Assembly (NCBI GenBank): GCA_902800015.1
Contig: CADCCU010000007.1
Span: 1-45,276, forward strand
Length of the DNA: 45,276 nucleotides
From: an uncultured Ureaplasma sp.
GTDB taxonomy: Bacteria; Bacillota_I; Bacilli_A; Mycoplasmatales; Mycoplasmoidaceae
Direction of reading: 5' to 3'
Shown here: positions 17,775-28,457 of the stretch, in pieces
Layout of the letters: each line of letters starts with the position of its first letter
How positions within the stretch are numbered: the stretch's first letter is position 1
Position numbers and translations under genes: made by a program
The notes under the pieces: model-generated
The model's input: the letters and a program-made list of their open reading frames with translations, nothing else
Databases searched by the model: none
Told to the model about the DNA's origin: nothing

Positions 17775-18809
17775 TTATATGTTATACTGCTGAAAATTAT
17801 CTATATTATTTATCCAATATTCTTCACATTTAAAATATTCATCTATAGATGAATTAACAAAATTAAAAGGCTTAGTTAACTTAATTACTGCATATTTTCT
17901 GCTTGTTAAGATTTGAATAGTTAATGTGTAATATCCAATAGCAGCAACAGGAATATAAAACCCGTTTTGATAACCGGGAATGTTAATAACTTCTTTCTTA
18001 GATTCATCATAGCTTGTAGCATAAGGATAAGATAAATTAAAGACATTTTTACAATATTGTGGATCATCTATAGTAACTGATAAAGTTTTTATTGGACTAT
18101 TATCAATTGAATAGTTAAAACTAATGTTATAACCAACTACCGTGAAAAAATCATCAATTTGTAATGAACATAAAGAACTAATAGGGTTAGCACAATCAAT
18201 GGTTTCTTCATTTAAAATATATTCAACATTTGAATAATGTGTTATATATCAATTGTTATTTTCTATATGGAATTGATCAGCAATTTTTAATTTTTGATTT
18301 TCATCTCCATTATAAAAGTTGGTATATTGGATAAAATTATTTAAATAAAGTGAATTAAATTCTGACATAAAAGTATCAATTTCATATGGATTATTTTCAA
18401 GATTTGCTGAGTTAATAGCTTCTTCATTAACTTTAAAAAACGTGCTAAAATTAAAAGGATAGTTAATAAATTTATTATTAAAAAAATCAGAAGAAGATGT
18501 ATCTATAACAAATTTCGCTTTATAAAGATTACATGTTGTTTTATCAATTACAAAGTCTGGAAATTTTGCAGTTTGTGAAACAAATATCGTTATATCTGAT
18601 ATTTGTGCAAATGGTGTATTATAATTGATTAAAAAACTATTAGGTGGTAAATACAAATTATGATTAATGTAGAAGTTTAAATCAAACTCTCATTTATTTT
18701 CATAAATTGTAATGTCCCCATCACAACCTGACAAGTAGACATATTGATTATTATTTACAGGGTTATGATTTATTTTTTTCAAATAATATGGTGAACTATA
18801 AATGGTCAT
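17775..18809 (-). CDS. Protein of unknown function, 344 residues
   Basis: Open from ATG 18809 to TAA 17775 with TGA Trp codons. It begins MTIYSSPYYLKKINHNPVNN, with no signal peptide or membrane segment at the N-terminus, and is Asn/Tyr/Phe/Asp-rich with beta-like segments (YLSGCDGDITIYENKWEF; VVGYNISFNYSIDNSPIKTL). The composition is like mollicute surface proteins, yet no export signal is visible, so its location is unclear. The start overlaps the upstream gene by 14 nt, and the downstream gene follows after 4 nt, indicating tight coupling. Confidence 0.6.
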
Positions 18810-19125
18810 AAATATCTTCGTAGTAATCAAAGAAATTTAAAACTGCCTTTTTTCGATGATCATAATAACAACTACGACTATAACCTAATGCAGTTCAATC
18901 ACATCTTAAAATATAAAGTTTACGAATAATTTCGGCATTATCTGTATCCATTACTTCAAGTATTTTATTGACATAATTTAAATATAAACGATATTGCTTC
19001 AAATCTTTTTTATTGTTATTAGTTAAATTCTGATTTTTAAGTCTAAATGAGTAAATACAATATTTTGACATTAAAAGACTTAGTTTTTCTTTTAAATAAT
19101 TGAAATTTTTATAATCTTTTTTCAT
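18796..19125 (-). CDS. Small protein with sigma-region-4/ArpU-like C-terminus
   Basis: 109 residues; ATG 19125 follows GGAGGA (19131-19136). The N-terminal part is helical and basic (MKKDYKNFNYLKEKLSLL). The C-terminal part reads IIRKLYILRCDWTALGYS then SCYYDHRKKAVLNFFDYY, with a Trp from TGA. The W-x-x-LGYS-x-x-x-YYDHRKKA pattern resembles the helix-turn-helix of ArpU/RinA-like phage regulators and sigma region 4. That assignment is by eye only. It is the first gene of a three-gene unit and could regulate it. Confidence 0.5.
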
Positions 19126-19220
19126 ATTGTTCCTCCAATTTTGAGTATATTGAAAATTTGATGAAAAAATTACGACCAAATTTAAAATTTTAATTTTACA
19201 AAATTTGTAAATTTGGGATT

Positions 19221-19255
19221 TTTAAAAATTGGAGAGAAATTATATTAATCTCTCC
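19221..19255 (-). terminator. Intrinsic terminator of metK
   Basis: On the minus strand GGAGAGA (19255-19249) pairs with TCTCTCC (19237-19231), followed by AATTTTTAAA. It lies 28 nt after the metK stop and separates metK from the 19125 unit. Confidence 0.7.
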
Positions 19256-19282
19256 ACTATATTAAAATTGGAAAATTTTTTA

Positions 19283-20440
19283 CTATTTTGAAATTTTTTG
19301 AATTTTTTCTACTTGATCTAACTTTTCTCAAGGCTTAGAACATGTAATTTCAGCGAAATGGCCATACAATGTATAGTTTGAGTATGGTAAGTTTGGCATA
19401 TCAAATTTTTTGATCATATATGATAAGTTTAAGTTGAATACTTTATTAATGATTTCATAAACTTTATCCATTGATATTTTATTGGTATTAAAACAATCAA
19501 CATTAATTGATTCAGGATATTCTGAACCAATGTTGTAACACATTTGTACTTCCATAATATCAGCAATTCCAGCTGCTACCATATTTTTAGCAATATATCT
19601 TGCAATGTATGCGCCAGTACGATCAACTTTAGTGTAATCTTTGCCACTAAATGCACCACCGCCATGGTGAGCAATAGTTCCATATGTATCAACCATTAAT
19701 TTTCTTCCAGTTAATCCTGTATCACCGAATGGTCCACCTAAAACAAAGGTACCACCATTATTAATATTAAAAGTAAAATCATCATTTAAGTCATATGATT
19801 TAACGATTGGTAAAACTACTAATTTTTTTACATCAGTAAATAATTTTTTTAAGTTGGCATCTTTTTTGTGTTGTAGAGAAATAATTATTGAATCAATACC
19901 AACTGGTTTATGATGTTCATTATAAAAACATGTAACTTGACATTTTGAATCATAATTTGCACCAAGTAATTTGTTTTGTTTAGTTAATGTGTTAACTTTA
20001 TACATAATCTTACTTGCAATAATGTAAGGTAAAGGTAAATATTCTTTAGTTTCATTAGTTGCATAACCATATACAATACCGATATCACCAGCACCAAAAC
20101 TATTTCTTTTATTTACATGTTGTGAAATTTCAGCTGATTGTTTATTAATGTTTGATAAGATTGTAAAATCACTCTCACTATATCCTAATGGCAATAAAAC
20201 ATCCCATGCAGTTTTTACTGCGTCAACATATGCTTTAGTAGCAATTTCACCACCGATAACAATTAAATGGTTACTTGCAAATACTTCACAAGCTACCCGA
20301 CTATTTTTATCTATTTGTAAACATGCAGTTAAAATTCGATCAGAAATTTGGTCACAGATTTTATCAGGGTGACCAACACCTACAGATTCACATGTAATTA
20401 AAGACAAATGTTCATTTTTACTAATATTATTTTTTGCCAT
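19283..20440 (-). CDS. metK: S-adenosylmethionine synthase
   Basis: Makes SAM from methionine and ATP. 385 residues, including a short tail after a TGA Trp codon (KPWEKLDQVEKIQK). The ATP motif GHPDK lies at 23-27. The second signature reads GAGDIGIVYGYATNE, so the Gln usual in GAGDQG is Ile here. GGGAFSGKDYTKVDRT is intact. ATG 20440 lies close behind a TATACT box. It is transcribed alone and closed by its own terminator. Confidence 0.96.
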
Positions 20441-20539
20441 ATACTATAAGTATAAATATTAAGTAACATTTATGAAAATTTTATGTTGCGAAATAGATAT
20501 ATAATATAACATGTTAATATAATGTGAAAAGGAGAAAAA

Positions 20540-20782
20540 ATGAGTAAATTATCACGTTGAATTATCTTATCTATTTCAGTTGCACTTCTAGTTTGTGTCA
20601 CATTCTTAACTTGTGTAATGTTTGATGCATTTAGTGATGTTGCAACAGAAGAAAATGTAAATGCTGAAATTGCATTTACAGTAGTTTCATCTGTAATGTT
20701 TGCTTGCGAAATTATCGGAACTTTTTTGATTTGAAGAAGTAAAAAAATTCCAGATATTACTGTTGACAAACCAAGTAAATAA
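20540..20782 (+). CDS. Small two-helix membrane protein
   Basis: 80 residues with two TGA Trp codons; AAGGAG lies directly before ATG 20540. Two hydrophobic segments (about residues 7-29 and 41-63) flank a short acidic loop (DVATEENVNAE), with a basic tail (RSKKIPDITVDKPSK). No family recognised. A very strong terminator follows, so it is its own transcription unit. The open frame on the opposite strand (20470-20841) is a shadow. Confidence 0.7.
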
Positions 20783-20820
20783 AAATAAACAATTAATAAA
20801 AATTTCAACTTATATTCATA

Positions 20821-20860
20821 AATCTTCATATGTTTCTGCATATGAAGATTTTATTTTTCT
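20821..20860 (+). terminator. Intrinsic terminator after the small membrane protein
   Basis: AATCTTCATATG (20821-20832) pairs perfectly with CATATGAAGATT (20839-20850), followed by TTATTTTTCT. Confidence 0.88.
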
Positions 20861-20883
20861 AAGTGCTTCAATTAACTTTTATA

Positions 20884-20889
20884 TATAAT
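20884..20889 (+). promoter_or_regulatory. -10 element of rplU-prp-rpmA
   Basis: TATAAT 113 nt before rplU; no good -35. It leaves a leader of about 105 nt. Confidence 0.45.
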
Positions 20890-20895
20890 ACATAC

Positions 20896-20965
20896 GTTGT
20901 ATTCCCTAGAATGAGTATACAACCGTTTTATCTGGGTTAATAAATTTAGATCCCTAATACCTAAT
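20896..20965 (+). ncRNA. Structured rplU leader, probable L21 autoregulatory leader
   Basis: GTTGTAT (20896-20902) pairs with ATACAAC (20917-20923); further down CTGGG and a later CCCT can pair. The long, folded 5' leader of rplU fits the known L21 leader class found in low-GC Gram-positives. Assignment rests on position and pairing only. Confidence 0.45.
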
Positions 20966-21002
20966 GATAAACGAGTCTGATTTTTTCTATAAGGAGTAAA
21001 AT

Positions 21003-21302
21003 ATGTTTGCAATTATTGAAGTTGGTGGTAAGCAATATAAAGTTGCTGAAAACGACGAAATATATGTTGAAAAATTAACCAATAAAGTTGGTGAAAAAGT
21101 AAAACTTGATAAAGTTTTAATGATTGATGATAAGATTGGAACTCCATATCTTAAAAATGCCTATGTTGAATGTGAAGTACTAAAACAAGGTAAACAACCT
21201 AAAGTTACAATTATCCATCATATTAGTCAAAAACATCACACAAGGAAATATGGCCATCGTCAACCATATACTAAATTGGTTGTTAAAGCAATTAAAGCAT
21301 AA
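21003..21302 (+). CDS. rplU: 50S ribosomal protein L21 (bL21)
   Basis: 99 residues beginning [20 protein letters not shown], the standard L21 start, with [26 protein letters not shown] near the C-terminus. AAGGAG precedes ATG 21003. First gene of rplU-prp-rpmA. Confidence 0.97.
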   Translation: MFAIIEVGGKQYKVAENDEIYVEKLTNKVGEKVKLDKVLMIDDKIGTPYLKNAYVECEVLKQGKQPKVTIIHHISQKHHTRKYGHRQPYTKLVVKAIKA

Positions 21303-21304
21303 AA

Positions 21305-21607
21305 ATGATAAAAGTTACTTGACATAAAAATAGCTTAGCAATACAAGGTCATGCTAATTGTAAAACCAAAGGAAAAGATTTAGTTTGTTGTGCAGCAAGT
21401 GCAATAATCCAAACTGCAACAGCTTGATTTAATAAAGATGACATTGAAATCATTGATGATGAACAAATTCCAATATTCATAATTAAATTGATTAAAAAAA
21501 CTAAACTAAATCAAAAATATCTTGAATTAATCTATAGACAATTAGCTTGTTTAGCTAAACACAATAAAAAATATATGTCATGTAAAAAACAAAATAATGA
21601 AAGGTAA
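21305..21607 (+). CDS. prp: Ribosomal-processing cysteine protease Prp
   Basis: 100 residues with TGA Trp codons. It cleaves the N-terminal extension of L27. The catalytic His lies in IQGHANC (His21) and the catalytic Cys in [14 protein letters not shown], about 12 residues on. It starts 2 nt after rplU and ends 4 nt before rpmA, the typical place. Its substrate site is visible in the neighbouring L27. Confidence 0.93.
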
Positions 21608-21611
21608 TATT

Positions 21612-21908
21612 ATGAAATTCAATATTAATAAAATCAATTTACAATTATTTGCAAGTAAAAAAGGTGTAGGTTCAACTAAGAACGGTAGAGACTCACAACC
21701 TAAATTTTTAGGTGCTAAGATTGGTGATGGTCAATTTGCAAAAGCTGGTCAAATTATTTATCGACAAAGAGGTAATCGCATTTATCCAGGAGCTAATGTA
21801 GCCCAAGGCCGTGACCATACATTATTTGCAAAAGTTTCTGGTATTGTTAAATATTCAACTTTTAAAGGTGATAAGAAAAAAGTTGAGATTGTAGTAAATA
21901 GCAAATAA
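21612..21908 (+). CDS. rpmA: 50S ribosomal protein L27 (bL27) with cleavable N-terminal extension
   Basis: 98 residues from ATG 21612, preferred over ATG 21597 because AAAGG is then correctly spaced. The N-terminus [18 protein letters not shown] contains the Prp site: cleavage after Phe-Ala would leave [14 protein letters not shown], the mature L27 start. The conserved [20 protein letters not shown] follows. Confidence 0.96.
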   Translation: MKFNINKINLQLFASKKGVGSTKNGRDSQPKFLGAKIGDGQFAKAGQIIYRQRGNRIYPGANVAQGRDHTLFAKVSGIVKYSTFKGDKKKVEIVVNSK

Positions 21909-21929
21909 CAATTTAAACTTTAATGTAAT

Positions 21930-22132
21930 TTATAAAAATATCAAATAATCCAACAAAACATATAAAACAACTATAATACCTATTTCACAAATTGGTATTA
22001 AAATATCAGCATTTGGGTTTTTATATTTCTTATTAATATAAAAGAAGAAAATAAAAGATGTCTATATGAAAATACACCTTTAAATCTAATGTCATTGTTA
22101 AATGTTCTATCAATTAATTTGATATGTTTCAT
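21930..22132 (-). pseudogene. Possible remnant of a small membrane protein
   Basis: From ATG 22132 the frame runs MKHIKLIDRTFNNDIRFKGV and then stops; another frame continues with a gene-like KKYKNPNADILIPICEIG and a hydrophobic C-terminus ending at 21930-21932. One frameshift would join them into about 67 residues. No family recognised; it could also be chance in AT-rich DNA. Confidence 0.25.
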
Positions 22133-22141
22133 TCAAAAAAA

Positions 22142-23419
22142 TTATTTTTTTAATAAAGCAAACATATTCTTTTTATATGATTCAACACCTGGTTGATCAA
22201 ACGGATTTACTTTTAATAAGTAGGCACTCATCATAGCAGCATGTGCTAATCATATAAATAAATATCCATAATGATACTCATCACTTTTTGAAAGTGTAAT
22301 AACTAGGTTATTAACTTTTCCAATTTCACTATGAGCAGTAATTGTACCTTCAAAAGCCTGTTTATTAATAAAGTCTAAATTTCTTTGATTTAAATATTTT
22401 AATCCATCATTATTGTCTTCAATATTTAAACGAATGTCATCTTTTGGTTTTTCTACAAATAATGTTGTTTCAAAGAAGCTTCTTGTACCTTGTTGTAAAT
22501 ATTGACCCAATGCATGTAAATCAGTTGTAAATAAACTATATGTAGGGTACAAAGCTCGATTTTGCTTACCTTCACTTTCACCAAATAATTGTTGTCATTG
22601 ACATGCAATCATTGTTAATGTTGGATCATAAACAATGAAGTTTTCGACTTGAATTTTCTTAATAGTGTAGAAATAGTGGCGATATGTTGCATATAAAAAT
22701 GCAGAATTAGTTCGTAAATTAAAATCGCTTAAGTCTTCTATTGCTTGCATTGCTCCCTTAAATATTTTTGTATGATCAATGCCCGCTAAAATCATAGGAA
22801 AAATACCAACAGCTGTTAATGTTGAATATCTACCACCAATATTATTAGGAATAGGAAACATAGTATAACCTTTAGCTTGGGCAAAGTTATGTAATGTCCC
22901 TTTTTCTTGGTCGGTAATAGCTACAATAAACTTTGCTGCCTTTTCACGTCCAATATTACTTTCTAATAATTTTCTAAAGATTCTAAAACCAATTGCTGGT
23001 TCAAGAGTAGTACCTGATTTAGAAATTACAACTATACCAAACTTTTGTTTATCTAACTCTTTAATTTTAGCTGTAATAAAGTTAGGATGAATGTTGTGAA
23101 TAAAATGTATTTTCATTTTAGTGTTGTCACCTAAAATCATATCAATAGCAGCTTTAATACCAATGTATGAACCACCAATACCAATAACTACAACATTTTT
23201 AATTTTATGTGTTTCTCATTCTTTGGCTTTCTTAACCATTACGGTAATTAATTTTTGATTAACTACTTCTGTTGGCTTAAGTCATCCAGTCATCTCGCAA
23301 CCTAATGCGGTCTTGTCAGCAATTTTTTTGTAAATACCTGAAACAATTTTTTGGTATTTTTTGATCATATTATTTTTTGATATTTTTTGGTTTAAATAAC
23401 TTGTGTCAAAATCTAACAT
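22142..23419 (-). CDS. pgi: Glucose-6-phosphate isomerase
   Basis: Interconverts glucose 6-phosphate and fructose 6-phosphate in glycolysis. 425 residues with TGA Trp codons. It shows [16 protein letters not shown] (sugar-phosphate binding), [16 protein letters not shown], and the C-terminal block [16 protein letters not shown] with the catalytic-region Lys. ATG 23419 gives [11 protein letters not shown]; a TATAAT lies on the minus strand at 23452-23447, about 30 nt before it. Confidence 0.96.
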
Positions 23420-23477
23420 ATTTTTACCTATTATTTTCAAATATGAATTATATACATTTTATTTAAATATGCAATAA

Positions 23478-24338
23478 TTATTTTCAACGATTATCAAGCT
23501 GCATAATGTAATTATTCAATATTGGATTAATAATTAAAACAATTGAACAAAAAAATAGTGATTCAATAGGAACTTTTATTGTCTGAACTATAACTCGAGG
23601 AACAAAATAAATTAATAATCCATATTTCATATAATTTGCAGGATATTCACCATTTAAATATTTCAAATATTCAATTGATGCAATAGGTCCTAATAAAAAT
23701 GAAAACAATACAATAATAATAGAAATCAGTGTAATTGCATACAAAAATAATAAATACCGCTTATCATTCTTATTCATTTTTTTCAAATAAATTCACATAA
23801 AGCATTCGATCGCAATAAAATAAACTATTGACAAAGAAATAGAAATATATTTATATGAATTGTAATAATCAAGAACATTACCATTTACTCAAAGCAATAT
23901 TCCTAATAAACTAGATGTTGTAAAACAAAATAAAATAATTTGTGCTATAAAAAAATCATAAATATTTTCTTTATTATCTTGGCTTCTTATTTCATAGATT
24001 GATCTAGCAAGTCCTGAAGTTAAACCAACAATAGGCTCTTGAATTGCATACATTCAATATCATAAATATGTTGGTGATATTAAATAACAAACACTATCTG
24101 TGATAAACCCAAACACCAAACCATGAACTGGCCCATAAATTCAACCCATAATCATTACTGGTACTCATGAAAATGAAATAACTATATTTGCACCAGGAAT
24201 AGGAACACTAATAAAATTTAGAATAATTCTTAATGCTAATAAAACAGCAATAATAATTAGTAATTTTGTAGATTTAAAAACACGATATGGATGTAAAGGA
24301 AATAAAAACTTTATAAATCTTTTAGATTTTATATTCAT
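23478..24338 (-). CDS. ECF transporter S component, folate (FolT)-like
   Basis: 286 residues, many TGA Trp codons. The N-terminal half matches the FolT-type S subunit pattern: LALRIILNF then PGANIVISFSWVPVMIMGWI then YGPVHGLVFGFITDSVCYLI. It would bind its vitamin substrate and work with a shared EcfA/A'/T module encoded elsewhere. The C-terminal third adds further hydrophobic segments, making it longer than the usual 180 or so residues. It starts 1 nt after the stop of the 397-residue gene. Folate specificity is inferred. Confidence 0.7.
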
Positions 24339-24339
24339 A

Positions 24340-25533
24340 TTAATTCTTTAATTCCGTAGAAGTTGGTTTATCAGGAGTTAAATCAATCGGTTTGTCAGTT
24401 GGAGAATTTGCTTCATTAATAACTCTATTTATTTCATCATATAGAAGTTTCTTAATCTTATTTTCATCTTGTTGTGGTTTTTTGGCAATCAAAATAATAC
24501 CTGTTATTGATAATAATAAACTTAGAGTTAACATTAAACCGATAGCAGCAGACATCAAAATAACACAAACCTTGGTTAAATCATCATATTCAGCACCATA
24601 AACACTAATATATTGGAATATTGTTTTTGCACCACCACCAATTACTGGTCACATCATATATATTGAGAAAAGTACACTAAATCCTGATGCAAAACCAATA
24701 TATGTTGGAATTACAGAATATATACCATTTTCAGATGGTTTAGTTTTATTTCTCTTAGCAAGAATATAAGGATATATATTAGTAATGCCAAAATATGAAA
24801 AAATAAAACTAAAAATTATTAAAAATATAGGGTTTCAATAACCAAACAAAATATTTTGACCACTAGCAGAAACAATACCTGTTGGCCTATTAGCAATCAT
24901 AAATCATACTATTGCTAAGAAAAATAATGCAAAAGTAAATGATAACATTAAAGAACAGTAAACTATTTTTAATATTTTTATAATTTTCGGTTTTGATTTG
25001 TAAATAAAAATTTCATCATTCTTAAGTTTTTTACGGATACGTTCTTGAGCTTCTCTTAAAACAAAAGGATTAATGTTTTGATAATTGTCCTGAAAAGTAG
25101 TTTGCCAATCTTCACTTCTATTATCATTAGCACCTAATGGTTCTTTTGCTTCAATTTTAACATCTTGAAATTTTTTAGGATCAGTTATTGCAGCATCAAT
25201 GTCGAATTGAAGAATATTTTTAACATAAACTTTTAAATAATTTGCATAATCAACCATTTCATCTTCATTCTTAATGGTCAATTCATCTTTTAAATCTAAC
25301 TTATTAGGCAAACAAATGCCATTATACTTATCAACTAAATCATGTAATTGATTTTTATCTTTTTTCTTACTACTTAAAAAATGATTTAAGATTAATAATT
25401 CAGTCTTAATTATTTTTTGAAAATTCTTATCAGTTTTTAAGAAACTAACACATTGTTTGTTATTTAACAAAAATGTTAAATATTTAATTAGTTGTTCTTC
25501 AATATTTGGCGTTTCAGGTTTTTTAGATTTCAT
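24340..25533 (-). CDS. Membrane protein with cytoplasmic N-terminal domain, unknown
   Basis: 397 residues once TGA codons are read as Trp. About 190 hydrophilic N-terminal residues (MKSKKPETPNIEEQLIKYLT... including NPFVLREAQERIRKKL) precede about five membrane segments and a C-terminal tail rich in Pro, Thr and Lys (TDKPIDLTPDKPTSTELKN). No recognised domain. It lies directly after holA (2-nt gap) and 1 nt before the FolT-like gene, so the three are probably co-transcribed. Confidence 0.65.
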
Positions 25534-25535
25534 TA

Positions 25536-26453
25536 TTAATTCTCCATGATTAGCATCTTAATAGCTACATCACCTATAAGTAAATTATTTTTTATATTAT
25601 AGTCTAATAATAATAATGACTTTAACAACTTTTCAATCTTTGATAATGATGTATTATTTAAAATTTTTAAATTCATCATGATTAAATAAGAGTTAATGCC
25701 TAAAACTTCTTGCACATGATAAATATTTTTATATTTCATTAAATACATTTTTTGCAACTTAAGATTAAATAATTGTGTAGCCATAACTTGGATACAAGTA
25801 ATGGGTTGAGTCTTTCTTTTCATTAGATTGTCAAACAAATCCAATGCTTTAGATTTTTCGTTCAATAAAATGAAATTAATTAAATCAAAAACACTATTAT
25901 TTGTATTTTGTGTTATCAAATTGTTGATAGAATTAGTATCAAACTCATTATCTAAAGAATAATTTGAAGCTTTAATTACCTCATTAATAATTAAATATGG
26001 ATCATTTGATAAAGCATCAATAAAACTAGTTTTTGTGGTTTCACAATCAAAATTTATTGGATATGTTTTTAATAAGTTATTGATTAGTTTAATTTTATCT
26101 TTATCATTTAACTTACTTGCCTTAATAAATTCCACTTTCTTATTGTTTTGCAATAATGGATTAAAAGAATTTAAATTTCTAGCAGCAAGAATACAAATAA
26201 TTTCATCTTTAACACCTAGCAAATTTTGAATAAAATCAGTTACTTTTTTAGTTTTATTTGTTAAAAAATTTGCGTGATTAATTAAATAATTAAATTTTGA
26301 ATCATCATCTAATAAACTAATTTGATTTACAGAAGACAAAATTTGATCGTAATTTTCATTAAAATCAAATTTTTGTTTAAATTTTAGATTATTAGTAAAT
26401 AAACACGCATATGATTTAGCTACATCATATGAGGATCCGTAAATTATTTTCAT
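25536..26453 (-). CDS. holA: DNA polymerase III delta subunit (HolA), divergent
   Basis: 305 residues. The delta subunit opens the sliding clamp in the clamp-loader complex. Supporting features are the short start MKIIYGSSYDVAKSYACLF, an all-helical C-terminal part (ITCIQVMATQLFNLKLQKMY), and an ending typical of delta proteins, LLLLDYNIKNNLLIGDVAIKML. Divergence is high, as in other mollicutes. It sits between two unknown membrane protein genes. Confidence 0.75.
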   Translation of the reverse strand: MKIIYGSSYDVAKSYACLFTNNLKFKQKFDFNENYDQILSSVNQISLLDDDSKFNYLINHANFLTNKTKKVTDFIQNLLGVKDEIICILAARNLNSFNPLLQNNKKVEFIKASKLNDKDKIKLINNLLKTYPINFDCETTKTSFIDALSNDPYLIINEVIKASNYSLDNEFDTNSINNLITQNTNNSVFDLINFILLNEKSKALDLFDNLMKRKTQPITCIQVMATQLFNLKLQKMYLMKYKNIYHVQEVLGINSYLIMMNLKILNNTSLSKIEKLLKSLLLLDYNIKNNLLIGDVAIKMLIMEN

Positions 26454-26464
26454 ACAGTGTTAGA

Positions 26465-27190
26465 TTATTTAATGATTAATGAAATAGCGGTAGGAAAAGG
26501 AGTAAATTTAGCGTTTAGAACAATTACATAGCTGCCTAAAGGAATAGCAACAATAACAAATAATAGTCCTAATATCAAACAAATCCATAAAAAGAAGTGA
26601 AATTGACGAGAACGATAAACACCATTAATACCAACCATTACTGTAACTAATAAATAAAATAGTGGTAAAATTACAATTCCAATTGCTAAACCAGTAAATA
26701 CATTATTACATAATGCAATAGCTTTAAAACTATCTAAATTTCACATACCTTGAGTTGTTGCTGCTTGTTCAATACATACAAATGCTAAAAATAGAATTGC
26801 AACAGCAAGAATTATTCCAATAATGGTCCCTGCAATTCCTCAAATAATATGCATAGTATGATCATTTCTTAATCATGTATCTAGCTTAATTGAAAAAGCA
26901 TTTTTCGCATGCTTAAAAGCACGTCTTTTTTTAGTTTTTTTAAATTTTTCAAAGTCAACCTTTTTATCTTCTTCACGAATTGAACCTAACTTATTAGAAG
27001 ATTTTTCAATTAATATTTCATTATCAATTTGTGAAATTGGATCCTTACTTGGATCGAAATCATTATCAAAACTACCAACGTTTTTATTAACATTGATTGA
27101 TTCATTATGAACTGATTCATTGTTGACTTTAATATCAAGTGAACTGCTTTTTTCTTGTGCTTGGTTTTTTTCGTTTTTATTATCTGCCAT
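26465..27190 (-). CDS. Four-helix membrane protein with charged N-terminal tail
   Basis: 241 residues with TGA Trp codons. The first 100 or so residues are hydrophilic and rich in Asn, Lys, Asp and Ser (MADNKNEKNQAQEKSSSLDI; VDFEKFKKTKKRRAFKHAKN). Three or four hydrophobic segments follow, ending with VLNAKFTPFPTAISLIIK. No family recognised. It is divergent from the YwaF-like gene at 27272, with an 81-bp shared upstream region. Confidence 0.65.
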
Positions 27191-27271
27191 AATAATGTAT
27201 CTTATTTTAATTTTACTTATATATAAACGTTTTTCAATATTATTTATAAAATTATATATATAAATCAGCAG

Positions 27272-28084
27272 ATGGATTGACTTCGTGAATTCTTTGGTTT
27301 CGGTGGATATAAAAGAGAGCCAGAAGGTTACTTATCTTGGCAACATTTACTTTTTGTATCTTCATTGATGGTAATAATGATTAGTTTGGCCATTGTTCTT
27401 GGACTTAAGCAACGAAAAAAAGATCTAAAAAAGAAAAATAAAGTTTTGATTTGATCAGCTATTTTAATTGATTCTTTTGAAATATTTAAATGAATTATTT
27501 TTTGTACAAGAGAAAATAGTGCAAGACCAATGCTGATTATGCTACCTCTATTTATGTGTAGCATTCAATTAATTACCATTCCACTTGCCGCATTTACAAA
27601 AGGTAGAATCAAAGAAGCATCTTTAGATTTTGTGTTTATTTTTGGCGCATTAGGAGCAGTTCTAGGAACTTATTTTGCAGGCAACAATTATGCAAGTTAT
27701 CCCGTTATTTCATTTGATAATGTTAATTCTGGTATTACTCATGCAATATCTGGTTTTGCAGCACTATATATTGGAATAGCGGGTTTAACTAGCATGAAAG
27801 TTAAAAATATTTGAATTTCTTTCATCATTATTCTAACTTTTTGTGTGTTTGCTTATATTGCAGATATATTCATTCCATATAACTACATGTTTTTAATTAA
27901 TGGTGACGGTACACCTTATGATTTAATTTACAACTTAGTTCATGGTAACAAAATTGCTTATCCAATCTGTGTTGTCTTACTTTTCTTAATATATGTCTCG
28001 TTGTTTTATCTAGTATTCTTTAGTATTCGTAAGGCAAAGAATAAAAAGAATATTAAAAATCAACAAAAACAAATAAAAACATAA
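27272..28084 (+). CDS. YwaF/TIGR02206-type integral membrane protein
   Basis: 270 residues with TGA Trp codons, six or seven membrane segments and a Lys/Gln-rich tail. It begins MDWLREFFGFGGYKREPEGY; conserved-looking features are KWIIFCTRENSARPMLIMLP and ADIFIPYNYMFLINGDGTPYD, close to the late NYMYL...P block of the YwaF family. Family function is not known. Its stop codon lies inside the stem of a bidirectional terminator shared with rbfA. Confidence 0.65.
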
Positions 28085-28098
28085 CCTATAGGTTATGT
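28077..28098. terminator. Bidirectional terminator between the YwaF-like gene and rbfA
   Basis: AAACATAACC and GGTTATGTTT form a perfect palindrome with T's on the right and A's on the left, serving both convergent genes. It contains the plus-strand stop codon and nearly touches the rbfA stop. Confidence 0.8.
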
Positions 28099-28455
28099 TT
28101 ATTTTTTATTAATTTTATCTAATAATTCTTCAATTTTAAGACTATTATCGATAGTTGCATCTTTATAAAAAGTAATTTGTGGTGCTTTGTAAAGATTTGT
28201 TTTATTAGCTACTGCTGTACGGAACACACCTTTGGCATTGTTAAGTCGATTAACAACGCTTTCAATCTTACTACGATCTCAATAGTCAACATAAACATCT
28301 AGAAAAGAATTATCTCCACTTAGTCTTACATATGTAAAAGACACATTTTTTAGTTTATCATCAATGATTTCACACTTTAAAGTGTTATTCAAAATATTTA
28401 GCATTAATGATTCTTTTTGGAGATGTTTATACTTAGATTTACCACTAAATGCCAT
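28099..28455 (-). CDS. rbfA: Ribosome-binding factor A
   Basis: 118 residues; a late 30S maturation factor. The KH-like fold region FTYVRLSGDNSFLDVYVDYW is recognisable, as are LNNAKGVFRTAVANKTNLYK and the ending NSLKIEELLDKINKK. It starts 2 nt after infB on the minus strand, in the common nusA-infB-rbfA order. Confidence 0.92.
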
Positions 28456-28457
28456 AA

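Noticed and set aside
19260-19300. Third copy of the conserved leader seen at 7078-7150 and 15270-15340
   Set aside because: AAATTTTCCAATTTTAATATA near the metK stop resembles it, but the sequence overlaps the metK coding end and terminator and the match is short and AT-rich.
20470-20841. Minus-strand 123-codon open frame
   Set aside because: The plus-strand gene at 20540-20782 has a strong Shine-Dalgarno, TGA Trp codons and a terminator; the minus frame is its shadow and runs through that terminator.
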